A stretch of DNA of 64,000 nt from NCBI GenBank assembly GCA_963755435.1, contig CAVWJX010000007.1, positions 248,001 to 312,000 of the forward strand, read 5' to 3'. Source of the stretch: AP-15 sp963755435 (GTDB taxonomy: Bacteria > Pseudomonadota > Alphaproteobacteria > ATCC43930 > CGMCC-115725). The notes under the pieces were generated by a model. It was not told the origin of the DNA. It saw nothing but the letters and a program-made list of their open reading frames with translations, and did no database searches. Shown piece after piece: positions 1-9,050 of the stretch. How positions within the stretch are numbered: the first letter of the stretch is position 1; each line of letters opens with the position of its first letter. Made by a program: the position numbers and the translations under genes.

Positions 1-1910
1 CGCACTGATGATCGATGCCCAACGGCGGCCCGAGTGGCATGCCGCGATCGGTACGGCCCGCAACGTCGCCGCGCGGAAAGATCGCGATCTGCTTCAGGGG
101 CTTGGCTATCGGGTAGAGCGGCTGGACAAGCTGACCTACCTGCTGCGCGGCGGCCAGCGCCGCGCAGCCCTGGCCGTGCTGCTCGATCCTGCGGAAATTC
201 CCGAGGCCGGAAACGCGCGGTTCAACAATCTGTCGCCCGTGTCTTACGCGCTCTCGAAGGCGGACGCCGAGGGTCTGCCGTGGGTTGTTGTGCTTCACGG
301 CGACCGGCTGCGGCTCGACCCGACTGCTGTTGGGATCGGTGTCGGGCGGCGTGGGCGGACCGAAACATACGTCGAGGTCCAGACTTCACTGCTCGCCGAC
401 GAGCACCTCGCCTATCTGTGGCTGCTGTTCTCGGCCGAGGCGCTCGACCCGAAGGGCATTGTCGCCGACTTGCTGGATGTTTCGGCTCGATTCGCCGGCG
501 ATCTCGCGGTGCGCCTGCGGGAGCGCATTTACAATGAGGTTCTGCCCGCGGCTGGCGGCCGCTGTCGCGGAAGCACGCGGGCTGACCGCGCCGAGCGTTG
601 AGCACCTCGATCTTACCTACCGGATGGCGCTAACGGTCCTGTTCCGGCTGCTGTTTATCGCCTATGCCGAGGATCGCGACCTGCTGCCCTACCGCACCAA
701 CGAGCCGTATCGGGTGCGCTCCCTAAAGCGCAAGGCGCAGGAGTTGGCGGAGGCGCGGCGCAACCTAGTCGCGCCGTCGGCCGGCGACAACCATTGGCAA
801 GAGGTCTTCCGCCTGTTCCGCGCGGTCGAAATCGGGAACAGCGAGTGCAGCGTGCCGGCGTATGACGGCGGGTTATTCGCGGCCGACCCGACACGAAGTC
901 CTTCGGCGTCGAGCATTTGCTCGACCGCGCCCTCGAACCGGCGCTCGACGACCATCTGAAGCGGCTCGATGCGCTCGATGAGACCGACGCTGCCGAGGCG
1001 CTGTTTGACTTCCGTGTTGCCGATATCGCGATAGGCTCCGGCCATTTCCTCGTGGCGGCGATCGACCGCATCGAAAAGCGCATCGCCGATTATTTGAGCC
1101 GCCGGTCGCTGGCCGGGGTGCGCGCCGAACTCGCCGATCTGCGCGGCGCCGCCGAGAAGGGGCTCGGCGCTGACAGCGGCCAGCTGGCGATCGAGGATAC
1201 GCAGTTGCTGCGCCGATTGATCGCACGCCGCTGCATCTATGGCGTCGACCTGAACCGGCTGTCGGTCGAGCTGTCGCGGCTGTCGATTTGGATACACACG
1301 TTTGTGCCGGGCCTGCCGCTGACGATGCTGGAGCATAAGTTGGTGCACGGCAACGCGCTGGTCGGCATCGGCACGATCGACGATATCCGGCGCCGCTTCG
1401 AGGCGGAGCACACGGCGCTCTTCGGGGTTGACGCCGATAACCTGCTCGGGCAGGCGAGGCAACCACTCGCCCGTCTCGCCGACGCCAGCCTGAAGGACGT
1501 GGCCGCCGCCCGCGATGCGATGGAACAGGCGCGGGTTGTTCTTGGGCCGACGCAGGCCTTGTGCGACATGATCGCCGCCGAGCCGCTCGATCCGAAGATC
1601 GAATTCCAGGCCGGCATCAGGGAGCGGCAGCGCCAGGAGATTCAGCGTTCGGTCGCGCTGCGCCGGGCGCACGACGCGCTTGGCGGGTTGCACCCGCTGC
1701 ACCCTTCCCGGTCGCCTTTCCCGAGGTGTTTCTGCGCCGGCGTGCCGGGTTCGACGTGATCGTCGGGAATCCGCCCTGGCAGGAAGCGACGATCGAGGAG
1801 CACGCGTTCTGGGGGCGGCATCTGCCCGGCTTACGCGGGCTTCCGCAGCGGGAGCTTGAGCATGAAAGTGAGGTTGCCCCGCTTCAGTGGACGGTTAGCC
1901 GGCTTGCGAG

Positions 1911-2794
1911 TTACGTCGTGGTCATGGTGACCTGCATGTCGGCTTCGTAGGTAATCGGCGAGCGGTATCCCAGGCCCGAATGCAGTCGCACCGGGTTATA
2001 CCAACCCTCGATGTAGCTAAAGCAGGCCATCTTCGCCTCGGCCTGAGATGCGAACCGGCGACGGCTGAGCAGCTCGGCCTCGAGGGTGGAGAAGAAGCTC
2101 TCGGCCATGGCGTTGTCGTAGGCGTCACCGACCGACCCCATCGATGGTCGAACACCTGCCTCGCCACACCGCTTGCCAAATGCCACCGACGTATACTGGC
2201 TGCCCCCCGCTTTCGCGAGGGCAGGCTCTGGTCGCTGTGGTGGATGACGTCCTTGGGCCGCCGTTGGCCAACCGCCATCTCCATCGCGTCCAGCACCAGT
2301 TCGGCGCGCAGGTGGTTTGCCATCGCCCAGCCGACGATCTTGCGGCTCCAAGCGTCGAGCACGACGGCGAGATAGAGGAACCCCGCCATCGTCGGCACAT
2401 AAGTGATGTCGGCAACCCAGAGCTGGTTCGGTCTGGTGGCGCTGAAGTCGCGGTCGACCAGGTCGGGCGCAGGCCGGTCGTCCTTGTTCCGCCGGGTTGT
2501 TGTCGGGCCGCCGTGCCGATGGCTGGCGCCCACCAGGCCCGCCTCACGCATCAGACGAGCGATCCGCTTGCGGCTGTGCCTCTCTCCGCGCCCACGCAGA
2601 TCGGCATGGACGCGAGGCGCCCCGTAGGTCTGCCGCGAACTGGCATGCACCGTCTTGATGCGCTTCAGCAAGGCCGCGTCGGCCGTGGCGTGGGCGGACG
2701 GTGGCCGTTGCAGCCAGGCGTAGTAGCCCGCCTTGGACACGCCGAGCACGCGTGTCATTGCGGCAATCGGGAAAGAGGCCTGGTTCGCGCTCAT
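1911..2794 (-). pseudogene. IS3-family transposase OrfB, frameshifted by a palindromic insert
   Basis: Catalytic (integrase-core) half of the IS3 transposase. The N-terminal part is intact through HTH_21-like and rve segments and carries the first two acidic residues of the DDE triad (LWVADITYVP and HHSDQ). Directly after HHSDQ a 23-bp palindrome interrupts the gene and shifts the frame. The remaining part (SQYTSVAFGKRC through NAMAESFFSTLE, which carries the catalytic glutamate, to the TAA at 1911-1913) continues in another frame. Without the insert the sequence would read HHSDQGSQYTSVAFG, the family consensus. The transposase is therefore predicted to be dead. Confidence 0.9.
2205..2227 (-). 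repeat. 23-bp palindromic insert in IS3 orfB
   Basis: On the transposase coding strand the insert begins AGCCTGCCC, has the core TCGCGAAAGCG and ends GGGG. It lies exactly between codons for Q and G of the conserved HHSDQGSQY motif. The host bases GGCA that follow extend the palindrome (TGCC against GGCA). Two related inserts interrupt the IS630 transposase at 12242-12265 and 12344-12366, and the core CCCCCGCTTTCGCG recurs near 33695 and 54178. Confidence 0.8.
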
Positions 2795-3114
2795 GAACCG
2801 GAAGAGCCCGACGGCAGCGTGCCGGTCTCCCGAGCGAACCAGGCCGCGGCTTTTGACAGAATATCGCGCTCCGGCCGCAACTGCTTGTTCTCACGCCGAA
2901 GCCGGGTCAACTCATCACGCTCGGCCGCGGTCAGACCGGGAGCCACCTCCTCCCGGCGGCCCTCGTTTCGGTCAGCCTGGGAGACCCAGGCGCGAATGGA
3001 GTGGCCACTCGGCTCAAACTCGCGGGCAAGATCGTCAGGATTACGGCCAGCACGGACCAGGTCGACCATCTGTCGGCGAAATTCCGGCGAATACGGTGGG
3101 CGTGTTCTTGGCAT
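2791..3114 (-). CDS. IS3-family transposase OrfA
   Basis: 107-residue OrfA, the DNA-binding half of an IS3-type transposase. It starts MPRTRPPYSPEFRRQMV, the usual N-terminus of the helix-turn-helix OrfA of this group. It then has a leucine-rich, charged stretch (LTRLRRENKQLRPERDIL) that matches the coiled-coil dimerisation segment placed before the frameshift to OrfB. OrfA and OrfB overlap by a few bases near 2791-2794, the place where this family makes the fused OrfAB transposase by programmed -1 frameshifting. The ATG at 3114 is preferred over an upstream in-frame start because it gives the family's normal N-terminus. Length is normal for the family. Confidence 0.85.
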   Translation of the reverse strand: MPRTRPPYSPEFRRQMVDLVRAGRNPDDLAREFEPSGHSIRAWVSQADRNEGRREEVAPGLTAAERDELTRLRRENKQLRPERDILSKAAAWFARETGTLPSGSSGS

Positions 3115-5112
3115 CGGCAGCACCTCTGGCAAAAGCTTCAGGGTGTCCACCAAACCGGGTCAATCCCAAAGAGTACGGCTGCGGCAGGAGCGGCCCGATC
3201 TCGTCAGACTATACGAACGCGAAGTGGAGGAGATGGACCGGCTCCGGCACGCGCTGTCGGGCGGCGCTTATCCGGGAATGGGCACCGGTGATCCCGATCT
3301 CTACAAAGCGTTCTGCTGGCGCTTCTGGCGGCTTGCCGCTGCCGAGGGTGGCCGGATTGGCGTGGTACTGCCGCGCAGCAAAAGGATCGGAAATCTTTCG
3401 GAAGGAGGTGTTCCCTGGGGCGGCGGATGTCGATCTGACAATGCTCCTCAACAGGGGAGGTTGGGTATTCGATGAGGCCGAGCACCGGTACACGATATGC
3501 CTGACCGTGATTGCGCGTGGCGGGGGGACGGGAAAGACGATCGGCTTGCGCGGGCCCGTTTTCCAATCTTGCCGCTTTCGCAACCGGGCACAGCACCGCG
3601 GCAGCGCGGTTTTCGGCGCCAGAGGTTTTATCCTGGAACGACAGCGCCTCCCTGCCGCTATTGCCGACCGATCGCTCGGTCGAAATATTTGCCCAGCTTC
3701 GCAAGTCGCCCCGGCTCGATCTCAATAATGCGACCTCCTGGCGTGTGCGGCCCGACCGCGAGTTGGACGCGACCAATCAGAAATCGCTGATGGACCTGGA
3801 AGTCCGAAACCTGCCCGCGCGGATTTTGGCCGGTCTTCAAGGGCGAGTCGTTCGATATCTGGACACCGGACACGGGGGAGTATTACGCCTTGCCGATCCC
3901 AAGGTTGTGATCCCGTGGATTTACGCGAAGCGGCTCAAGAGCGGCAAGAGCCGGCGCCCCAGAGCCCATTCGGAGTTTGCCGCCGGGTTCCGGCAGGACA
4001 AGGGAACCCTGGCTTGCCATCGTGCGCGCATCGCTTTCCGAGACGTGAGCCGTGCGACCGACTCGCGGACCTTCCGGGCGGCTCTGCTGCCGCCGCGAGT
4101 TGTCGTTGGTAACCAGGCACCTTACCTATTGTGGCCCGTGGCGACGAGAAAGACCAAGCGTTCCTCCTTGGCATAATGTGCTCGATCCCACTTGACTGGT
4201 ACGCGCGCCGATTCGTTGAAACGCACGTCAACTACTTCGTCTTCAATCCGTTACCGATCCCTCGCCCGCCGACCTCCGATTTCCGCTGGCAGCAAGTGGT
4301 CGCTCTGGCCGGCCGTCTCGCCGCGCCGGACGATCGCTTTGCGGATTGGGCCGAAGCTGCCGGCGTCAAGTGGAAAGCTGCGCGAGGACAAAGAGCAGGA
4401 CATGATCGCCGAACTTGACGCGCTCGCCGCCCGTCTCTACGGGCTGAGCGAGCGCCAACTGACCCACGTATTCGAGACGTTTCACGAGGGTTGGGATTAC
4501 GAGCCACGGTTGCGTGCAGTACTGAGGCATTTCCGGGCACTCGGCCGCGCGGGAGCGGCCTGAGGGGACGGGACGAAGATGGTGACGCGGGTCGAAGTAA
4601 AGCCGGAGCTATTACGCTGGGCGCGCGAGCGTGCCCGGTTGCCGATGGAGACTTTGCTCCAACGCTTCCCGAAGCTGCGCGAATGGGAAGCCGGAGAGGC
4701 GCAGCCGACCTTTCGGCAGCTGGAAGCTTTCGCGGACACGACGGCCGCCCCATTCGGTTATTTCTTCCTGCCGGAGCCGCCGGACGAACCGCTTCCGATC
4801 CCGGATTTCCGCACGCTCGGGGATAAACCGATCCGCCGGGTGCAAATTTCGGAGTTTCCGACAGGCGATTTCGGTTCAAATCGGCAGGCGGTTTCGGCTG
4901 AAACCGACAGGCCGTTTCGGTCCAAAGCGGCACCCCGTTGCGGCGGGGTTTCGATGCCGGCTTTGGCGAACCGCTGCTGCGGGGCAGATCCTATCTTGCT
5001 CTGAGCTGTCAAAGCAAGTACTCTCGTCATTATTATCGTCTTTAGTGATGGTTGTGGTCGGTTGTGAATTGCGTGAATAATGGGGATAAGTGTTGTAAGT
5101 GATTTATTCAAT

Positions 5113-5862
5113 TTAGTCTTTTACATCCCCGGGTGGGTCCGATTTGCGTCGGCGCATCGAGTCGCCACGCAGCTCGATGCGGTAGGCGTTGTGGACGAGG
5201 CGATCGAGGATGGCGTCGGCGTAGGTCGGGTCGCCGATCGAGTCATGCCAGCGCTCCACCGGGATTTGCGTCGCCAGGATCGTGGAGGCACGCTGGTGGC
5301 GATCGTCGACGACCTCCATCAGGTCGCGGCGCTGCTCGGCGGTCAGCCGGGCCATGGCCCAGTCGTCGATTATCAGCAATTGGATCCTGGCGAACTGGGC
5401 GAGCAGCCGGGTGGCCTTGCCGTCGACGCGGGCGAGGGCGAGTTCGTCGAGCAGCCTGGTGAGCCGCTGATAGCGCACCGAGAACCCATCACGCGCCGCC
5501 TGGTTGCCGAGGGCGCAGGCGACAAAACTCTTGCCGGTGCCGGTCGGGCCCAGGATCAGAACGTTGTTGTGCTCGCGCAGCCAGCGGCCGCTGGCAAGGG
5601 TGTGGATCAGGCTTCGATCGAGCCCGCGCGGCGTGCGGTAGTCGATATCTTCGAAGCAGGCGGCCTGGCGCAGGCGGGCCTGACGCAAGCGTTGGGCGAG
5701 CGCCGCGTTGTCGCGTTCTACGGCCTCGCGATCGACCAGCATGGCCAGGCGCTCGTCGAAACTGAGGCGCTCGCAATCGGGCAGGCTTTGCTGCTCCTCG
5801 AGCGCCTTGGCCATGCCGGTCAGGCGCAAGCGGCGCAGCGTCTCGATCGTCGGATGGATCAT
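5113..5862 (-). CDS. istB: IS21 helper ATPase IstB
   Basis: AAA+ helper protein of the IS21 transposition system, which assembles on target DNA and stimulates the IstA transposase. About 249 residues. The Walker A motif is GPTGTGKSFVACALG and the Walker B LLIIDDWAM, and the N-terminal helical segment HPTIETLRRLRLTGMAKALEE is typical of IstB. Two starts are possible: the ATG at 5862 has AGGAGG eight bases upstream, while the one at 5868 leaves only two bases, so 5862 is preferred. It lies downstream of istA with a 45-bp gap, the normal order. Nothing suggests damage. Confidence 0.95.
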   Translation of the reverse strand: MIHPTIETLRRLRLTGMAKALEEQQSLPDCERLSFDERLAMLVDREAVERDNAALAQRLRQARLRQAACFEDIDYRTPRGLDRSLIHTLASGRWLREHNNVLILGPTGTGKSFVACALGNQAARDGFSVRYQRLTRLLDELALARVDGKATRLLAQFARIQLLIIDDWAMARLTAEQRRDLMEVVDDRHQRASTILATQIPVERWHDSIGDPTYADAILDRLVHNAYRIELRGDSMRRRKSDPPGDVKD

Positions 5863-5907
5863 GATCATTGCCTCCTGCAGGGATTGGTGTCGATCGGCGT
5901 GGCCGGC

Positions 5908-7440
5908 TCAGTTGTAGTAGGCCGGGCCCCGCAGATTGCCGTGTTCGCCCAAGCCGTCCTCGGCCTGGGCATCAAGGAAAGGCTGTCGCCGATCGGCCTT
6001 GAGCAGCCGCTCGACATAGCGCGAAGAAGCGACGCCGGCGGCCAGCGCGCGTTCGCAGGCGAGTTCGAGCCGGGCCTTGCCGTAGGCAGCGGCCAGCCGC
6101 AGCACGCCGAGACAGGCGCGCACCCCTTGCTCGGGATGCTCGCGCGCGCCGATCAGGCGGTCGACATAGGTGCCGATGGCGGGCCCGAGGGCGGCGGCCT
6201 CGGCGCGCAGCTTGTCGGGGGTACGCCTGGCCATCGCCTGGTGTGCCGGCGGCATGTGCTCGCTGGCGGTGGTGTGGTGCGCCTTGGCGGCGCTGCGCGG
6301 ATGACTGGCGACCCGTTCGCCGTGGTGGAAGTGCGCCACCGCGGTTGCGGTCAGGAAGACGTCGAGCCGTTGATGCACCAGCCGGTACGGCACGGAATAG
6401 AAGTGGCCGTCGACGGCGATGTGATAGTCGATGTTGACGCGCGCCACGAGCCACTGGCCGACGACAAAAGGCGCCGCCGGCAACGGTTTGAGCTTGTCGC
6501 GCTCGATCGCCTCGAACAGCGAGCGCCGGCTGCCCTCGCGCGGCGGCGCAAAGGGACGGTTGTTCCATTCCTCGATCTTCTCGGCGAGCGCGGCGTTGGC
6601 CTCGGCCAGCGAGAAGAACTGTCGGTGGCGCAGCGGCGCCAGCACCCACATCTCTACCAGTCTGACCGCATTTTCCGCGGTTGGTTTATCCCGGGGCCGC
6701 CTCACCCGTGCCGGGACAATGGCGACATTGTAATGCCGGCCGAGCGCATGGTAGCTGCGGTTCAGCACCGGGTCCCAGTAGTTGGCGTCGGTCACCCCGG
6801 TCTTGAGGTTGTCGGGGATCACCTTCTTCGGGCAGCCGCCGATATAGGCGAAGGCGCGGACATGAGCGCCGAGCCAGTCCTCATGACCCTGGGTCCAGCT
6901 CGCTTCGGCATAGGTCAGGTCGGAGCAGGGCAGGCAAGCGACGAAGACCTGCGCCTCGCGGACGACGCCCTTGTCGATGACGCTCAGCGTCATGCCGGCG
7001 TAATCGACTTCAAGGGCTTCGCCGGCGCGATGCTGGCGGCGCATCGTCGGCGGCCGAGAGCGTCGCTGCCAGGCGTGGAAATGCGCGCAGAACTGGGTGT
7101 AGCGGTAGCCTTCCGGATGCTGGCTCAGATATTCCAGCCACAGCAGCCGCAGCGTCACGCCGCGGCCGCGCAGCTCCTTCTCGACCGCCTCCCAATCCGG
7201 CACCGGACGATCCGGATGGCGCGTATCGGCGGCGGCGAACAGGCGACGATCGAGCTCCTCCTCGCTCAGCTCCGCCGCGATCTCCCAGCCCAGCCCCGCC
7301 GCCGCGGCGCGGTCGAGATATTCCTTCACGGTCGAACGCGCGACCCGCACGCTGCGCGACACCGCCGTATCGCTCAGCCCCAGCGCCTTGAGCCGAAGCA
7401 CTTCCTTGATCCGCCGCATCGCCACCCTCAGTCTTGGCAT
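5908..7440 (-). CDS. istA: IS21 transposase IstA
   Basis: DDE transposase of IS21, about 510 residues, a normal length. The N-terminus MPRLRVAMRRIKEVLRLKAL and a helix-turn-helix (SDTAVSRSVRVARSTVKEYL) bind the terminal repeats. The integrase core shows LEVDYAGMT, IPDNLKTGV and KPTAENAVRLVE, which supply the D, D and E catalytic residues. The C-terminal part is the usual Mu-like domain (HFYSVPYRLVHQRLDVFLT). ATG at 7440 is preferred over an upstream TTG because it gives the family N-terminus and follows GGGGAG. It is uninterrupted. Confidence 0.95.
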   Translation of the reverse strand: MPRLRVAMRRIKEVLRLKALGLSDTAVSRSVRVARSTVKEYLDRAAAAGLGWEIAAELSEEELDRRLFAAADTRHPDRPVPDWEAVEKELRGRGVTLRLLWLEYLSQHPEGYRYTQFCAHFHAWQRRSRPPTMRRQHRAGEALEVDYAGMTLSVIDKGVVREAQVFVACLPCSDLTYAEASWTQGHEDWLGAHVRAFAYIGGCPKKVIPDNLKTGVTDANYWDPVLNRSYHALGRHYNVAIVPARVRRPRDKPTAENAVRLVEMWVLAPLRHRQFFSLAEANAALAEKIEEWNNRPFAPPREGSRRSLFEAIERDKLKPLPAAPFVVGQWLVARVNIDYHIAVDGHFYSVPYRLVHQRLDVFLTATAVAHFHHGERVASHPRSAAKAHHTTASEHMPPAHQAMARRTPDKLRAEAAALGPAIGTYVDRLIGAREHPEQGVRACLGVLRLAAAYGKARLELACERALAAGVASSRYVERLLKADRRQPFLDAQAEDGLGEHGNLRGPAYYN

Positions 7441-8530
7441 CTCCCCGTCCCCCAAAAGGGGCGACGGTAGCCGCCATTACTTGCCGCTCAGCAGCGATGC
7501 CAAAGCCGGTCAGGGTGCCGAAAACGCCGAAATCAGGTGCCGGATTGGAGCGAAATCAGGTGCCGCTTTCCGCCGAAATCATCTGCCGCTTTCAACCGAA
7601 ATCCGGTGCCGGTTTGCTCCGATTTTTGCACGCCGGCCGACCCCAAACCTGCTCGACACGATTTTCGACTTGCAGCGTCGGCAGGCCTGGCTGCGCGATG
7701 AGCGGATCGAGGAGGGGCAGAGCCCGCTTTCCTTCATCGGCTCGACTACCGCCGACGCAGCGCCACCGAAGGTTGCCGCCGCGATGCGCCGCAGTCTCGG
7801 CGTCGTCACGGGGTGGGCCGATCTTTACAGCACGTGGTCGGACGCGCTGCGCGCGCTCCGCGACCGCGCTGAGATGGCCGGGATCGTCGTCGTCATCAAC
7901 GGCGTCGTCGGCAACAACACCCGCCGCAAGCTCGACCCCGAGGAGTTTCGCGGCTTCGTGCTCCCGGACGACTATGCGCCGTTCGTCTTCGTCAACGGTG
8001 CCGACGGCAAGGCCGCGCAGATGTTCACGCTCGCCCATGAGCTGGCGCATCTGTGGATCGGCGAGGCGGGCGTCTTTGACCTCCGCGACATGCAGCCGGC
8101 GGCCGATCCGCGCGAGCGGTTCTGCAATGCCGCGGCGGCGGAATTCCTAATCCCGGAAGACGAGCTACGGCGCGCGTGGAGCGAGATCGCTTCGCTGCGA
8201 GAGCCGTACGGGGTATTGGCGCGCCGGTTCAAGGTCAGCGAACTGGTGGCTGCCCGCCGAGCGCTCGATGCGCGGCTAATCAGCCGCGATGCGTTCTTTG
8301 TCTTCTACAATGCCTATGAGGAAGACGAGCGACGCCGAGCCGCGCGTCCGGCGAGCGGCGGCAACTTCTACGCTACTCAGAATTCGCGGGTCGGGAAGGT
8401 TTTCGCCGAAACGATTGCCCGCGCCGTCAGGGAGGGGCGTCTCCTCTACCGTGACGCGTTCGAGCTGACCGGCCTGAGGGGCGCTACGTTCGACCGGGTA
8501 CGTTGCGACGCTTGAAACCCCGGCGCGCCG

Positions 8531-9031
8531 ATGAGATCGCCCGCCCGCTTTGTGCTGGATGCGAACGTGTTCATCGAGGCGCATCGACGCTACTACGCGT
8601 TCGACATCTGCCCGGGATATTGGGCGGCGGTGACCACCCATCACACGGGCGGCCGCCTTTGCTCCATCGACCGCGTGAGGGATGAGCTTCTCGGACAGAC
8701 CGACGCGCTGTCGCAATGGATCCAGCAGCTTCCCGGATCGCTTTTTGAGGCGACCGGCGACACCTCGGTCACGGCCTGGTTCGGCAGGATCATCGCGTGG
8801 GTCCAAGCCCAATCTCAGTTTTTTCTCGCAGCGAAGGAGGCATTCGCTGCCGGCGCTGACGGTTGGCTGATCGCTTATGCGAAGGCCCAGGGCTTGGTGA
8901 TCGCCACCAACGAAGTGCCGAACCCAGCGATCAAACGCCGGGTCCCTATCCCCGATGTCTGCAACGCGTTTGGGGTAGACTACACTGATACGTTCGACCC
9001 GCTTCGCGCGCTCGGCGCGAGCTTCCGATAA
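8531..9031 (+). CDS. DUF4411 family PIN-like protein
   Basis: 166-residue protein resembling DUF4411, a PIN-fold family often encoded next to XRE-ImmA/IrrE proteins and regarded as a likely RNase toxin. The N-terminus FVLDANVFIEAHRRYYAF carries the first acidic residue of the PIN site. Further acidic positions fall in VRDELLG, GADGWLIAYAKA and TNEVPN, the order expected for a PIN nuclease. The gene starts 15 bp after the stop of the XRE-ImmA gene and ends 19 bp before the helicase gene, so all are probably cotranscribed. It is the only gene of the island with no visible lesion. With its likely partner split by IS21, the pair may be unbalanced, or the toxin may now be silent. The function is inferred from family and context. 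Confidence 0.8.
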   Translation: MRSPARFVLDANVFIEAHRRYYAFDICPGYWAAVTTHHTGGRLCSIDRVRDELLGQTDALSQWIQQLPGSLFEATGDTSVTAWFGRIIAWVQAQSQFFLAAKEAFAAGADGWLIAYAKAQGLVIATNEVPNPAIKRRVPIPDVCNAFGVDYTDTFDPLRALGASFR

Positions 9032-9050
9032 GCCCGGTGCATCAACGCTC

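Larger units (their letters stand above)
1869..3168 (-). mobile_element. IS3-family insertion sequence (1300 bp, inactivated)
   Basis: Complete IS3-type element inserted in the methyltransferase gene, with orfA and orfB on the minus strand. The left end reads TGAGGTTGCCCCGCTTCAGT and the right end, on the other strand, TGGGATTGACCCGG-TTTGGT; both continue GGAC, an imperfect inverted repeat starting with TG. A 3-bp target duplication, AAG, lies at 1866-1868 and 3169-3171. Removing the element and one AAG joins the host codons in frame (ELEHE then RVRLRQERPD), which fixes both boundaries. The orfB transposase is itself broken by a 23-bp palindromic insert at 2205-2227, so this copy should not be able to move by itself. 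Confidence 0.9.
1..4563 (+). pseudogene. Eco57I/PglX-type DNA methyltransferase, degraded and IS-interrupted, 5' partial
   Basis: Remnant of a large class I SAM-dependent DNA (probably adenine) methyltransferase, possibly a combined restriction-modification polypeptide. Reading the three forward frames in turn gives one continuous family-like protein. It has a motif I variant ADIAIGSGHFL (about 1019-1051), the catalytic motif IV GNPPW (1765-1779), and a C-terminal part that stops at 4563. The frame changes near 548, 895, 1700, 3380, 3555, 3820, 3885, 4132 and 4375. At about 895 and 3380, residues I expect from the family also seem to be deleted. An IS3 element lies about 90 bp after motif IV. 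The frame is open from base 2, so the true start is probably upstream of the window. The gene ends 15 bp before the XRE-ImmA gene, which suggests one operon. The family assignment is from memory of related sequences; the lesions are seen directly. Confidence 0.85.
4840..7631 (-). mobile_element. IS21-family insertion sequence (2792 bp, apparently intact)
   Basis: The element carries istA and istB on the minus strand. It is bounded by GTGCAAATTTCGGAG (from 4840) and its inverted copy CTCCGATTTTTGCAC (to 7631). It is flanked by the 5-bp duplication GCCGG at 4835-4839 and 7632-7636. Both ends carry several tandem copies of a roughly 22-bp unit with the core ATTTCGGTTCAAATCGGCAG or variants (about 4850-4945 and 7515-7620). 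Such multiple terminal repeats are the known transposase-binding sites of IS21 elements. The stretch between the left repeats and istB (about 4990-5110) is visibly AT-rich and holds no gene. Both genes are uninterrupted, so the element could still be active. Confidence 0.93.
4579..8515 (+). pseudogene. XRE/ImmA-IrrE family metallopeptidase gene, split by IS21
   Basis: Two exactly matching halves of one gene, 4579-4839 and 7637-8515. Removing the IS21 element and one 5-bp target copy rejoins them in frame as a 379-residue protein (DKPIRR followed by PTPNLLDTIFDLQ). Residues 1-87 form an XRE-like helix-turn-helix (KPELLRWARERARLPMETL) with the family segment FFLPEPPDEPLPIPDFRT. The C-terminal half carries the zinc-protease motif LAHELAH at about residue 221. 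Known ImmA/IrrE proteins cleave or release repressors in response to stress or phage signals, and fused XRE-ImmA proteins are predicted toxin-antitoxin or defence regulators. It lies between the methyltransferase and the DUF4411 gene on the same strand. Apart from the insertion no lesion is seen, so disruption looks recent. The C-terminal fragment has no obvious start and is probably not made. Confidence 0.88.

Noticed and set aside
1..4563. Programmed frameshifting in the methyltransferase
   Set aside because: About nine shifts in both directions, without conserved slippery sites, plus apparent internal deletions, indicate decay.
4850..4945. Iteron-like repeats suggesting a replication origin
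   Set aside because: They lie at an IS21 end, with inverted counterparts at the other end, and match known transposase-binding repeats of that family.
5080..7470. A 796-residue plus-strand reading frame opposite istA and istB
   Set aside because: It is the antisense of two clearly identified IS21 genes in GC-rich DNA and has no protein-like domains.
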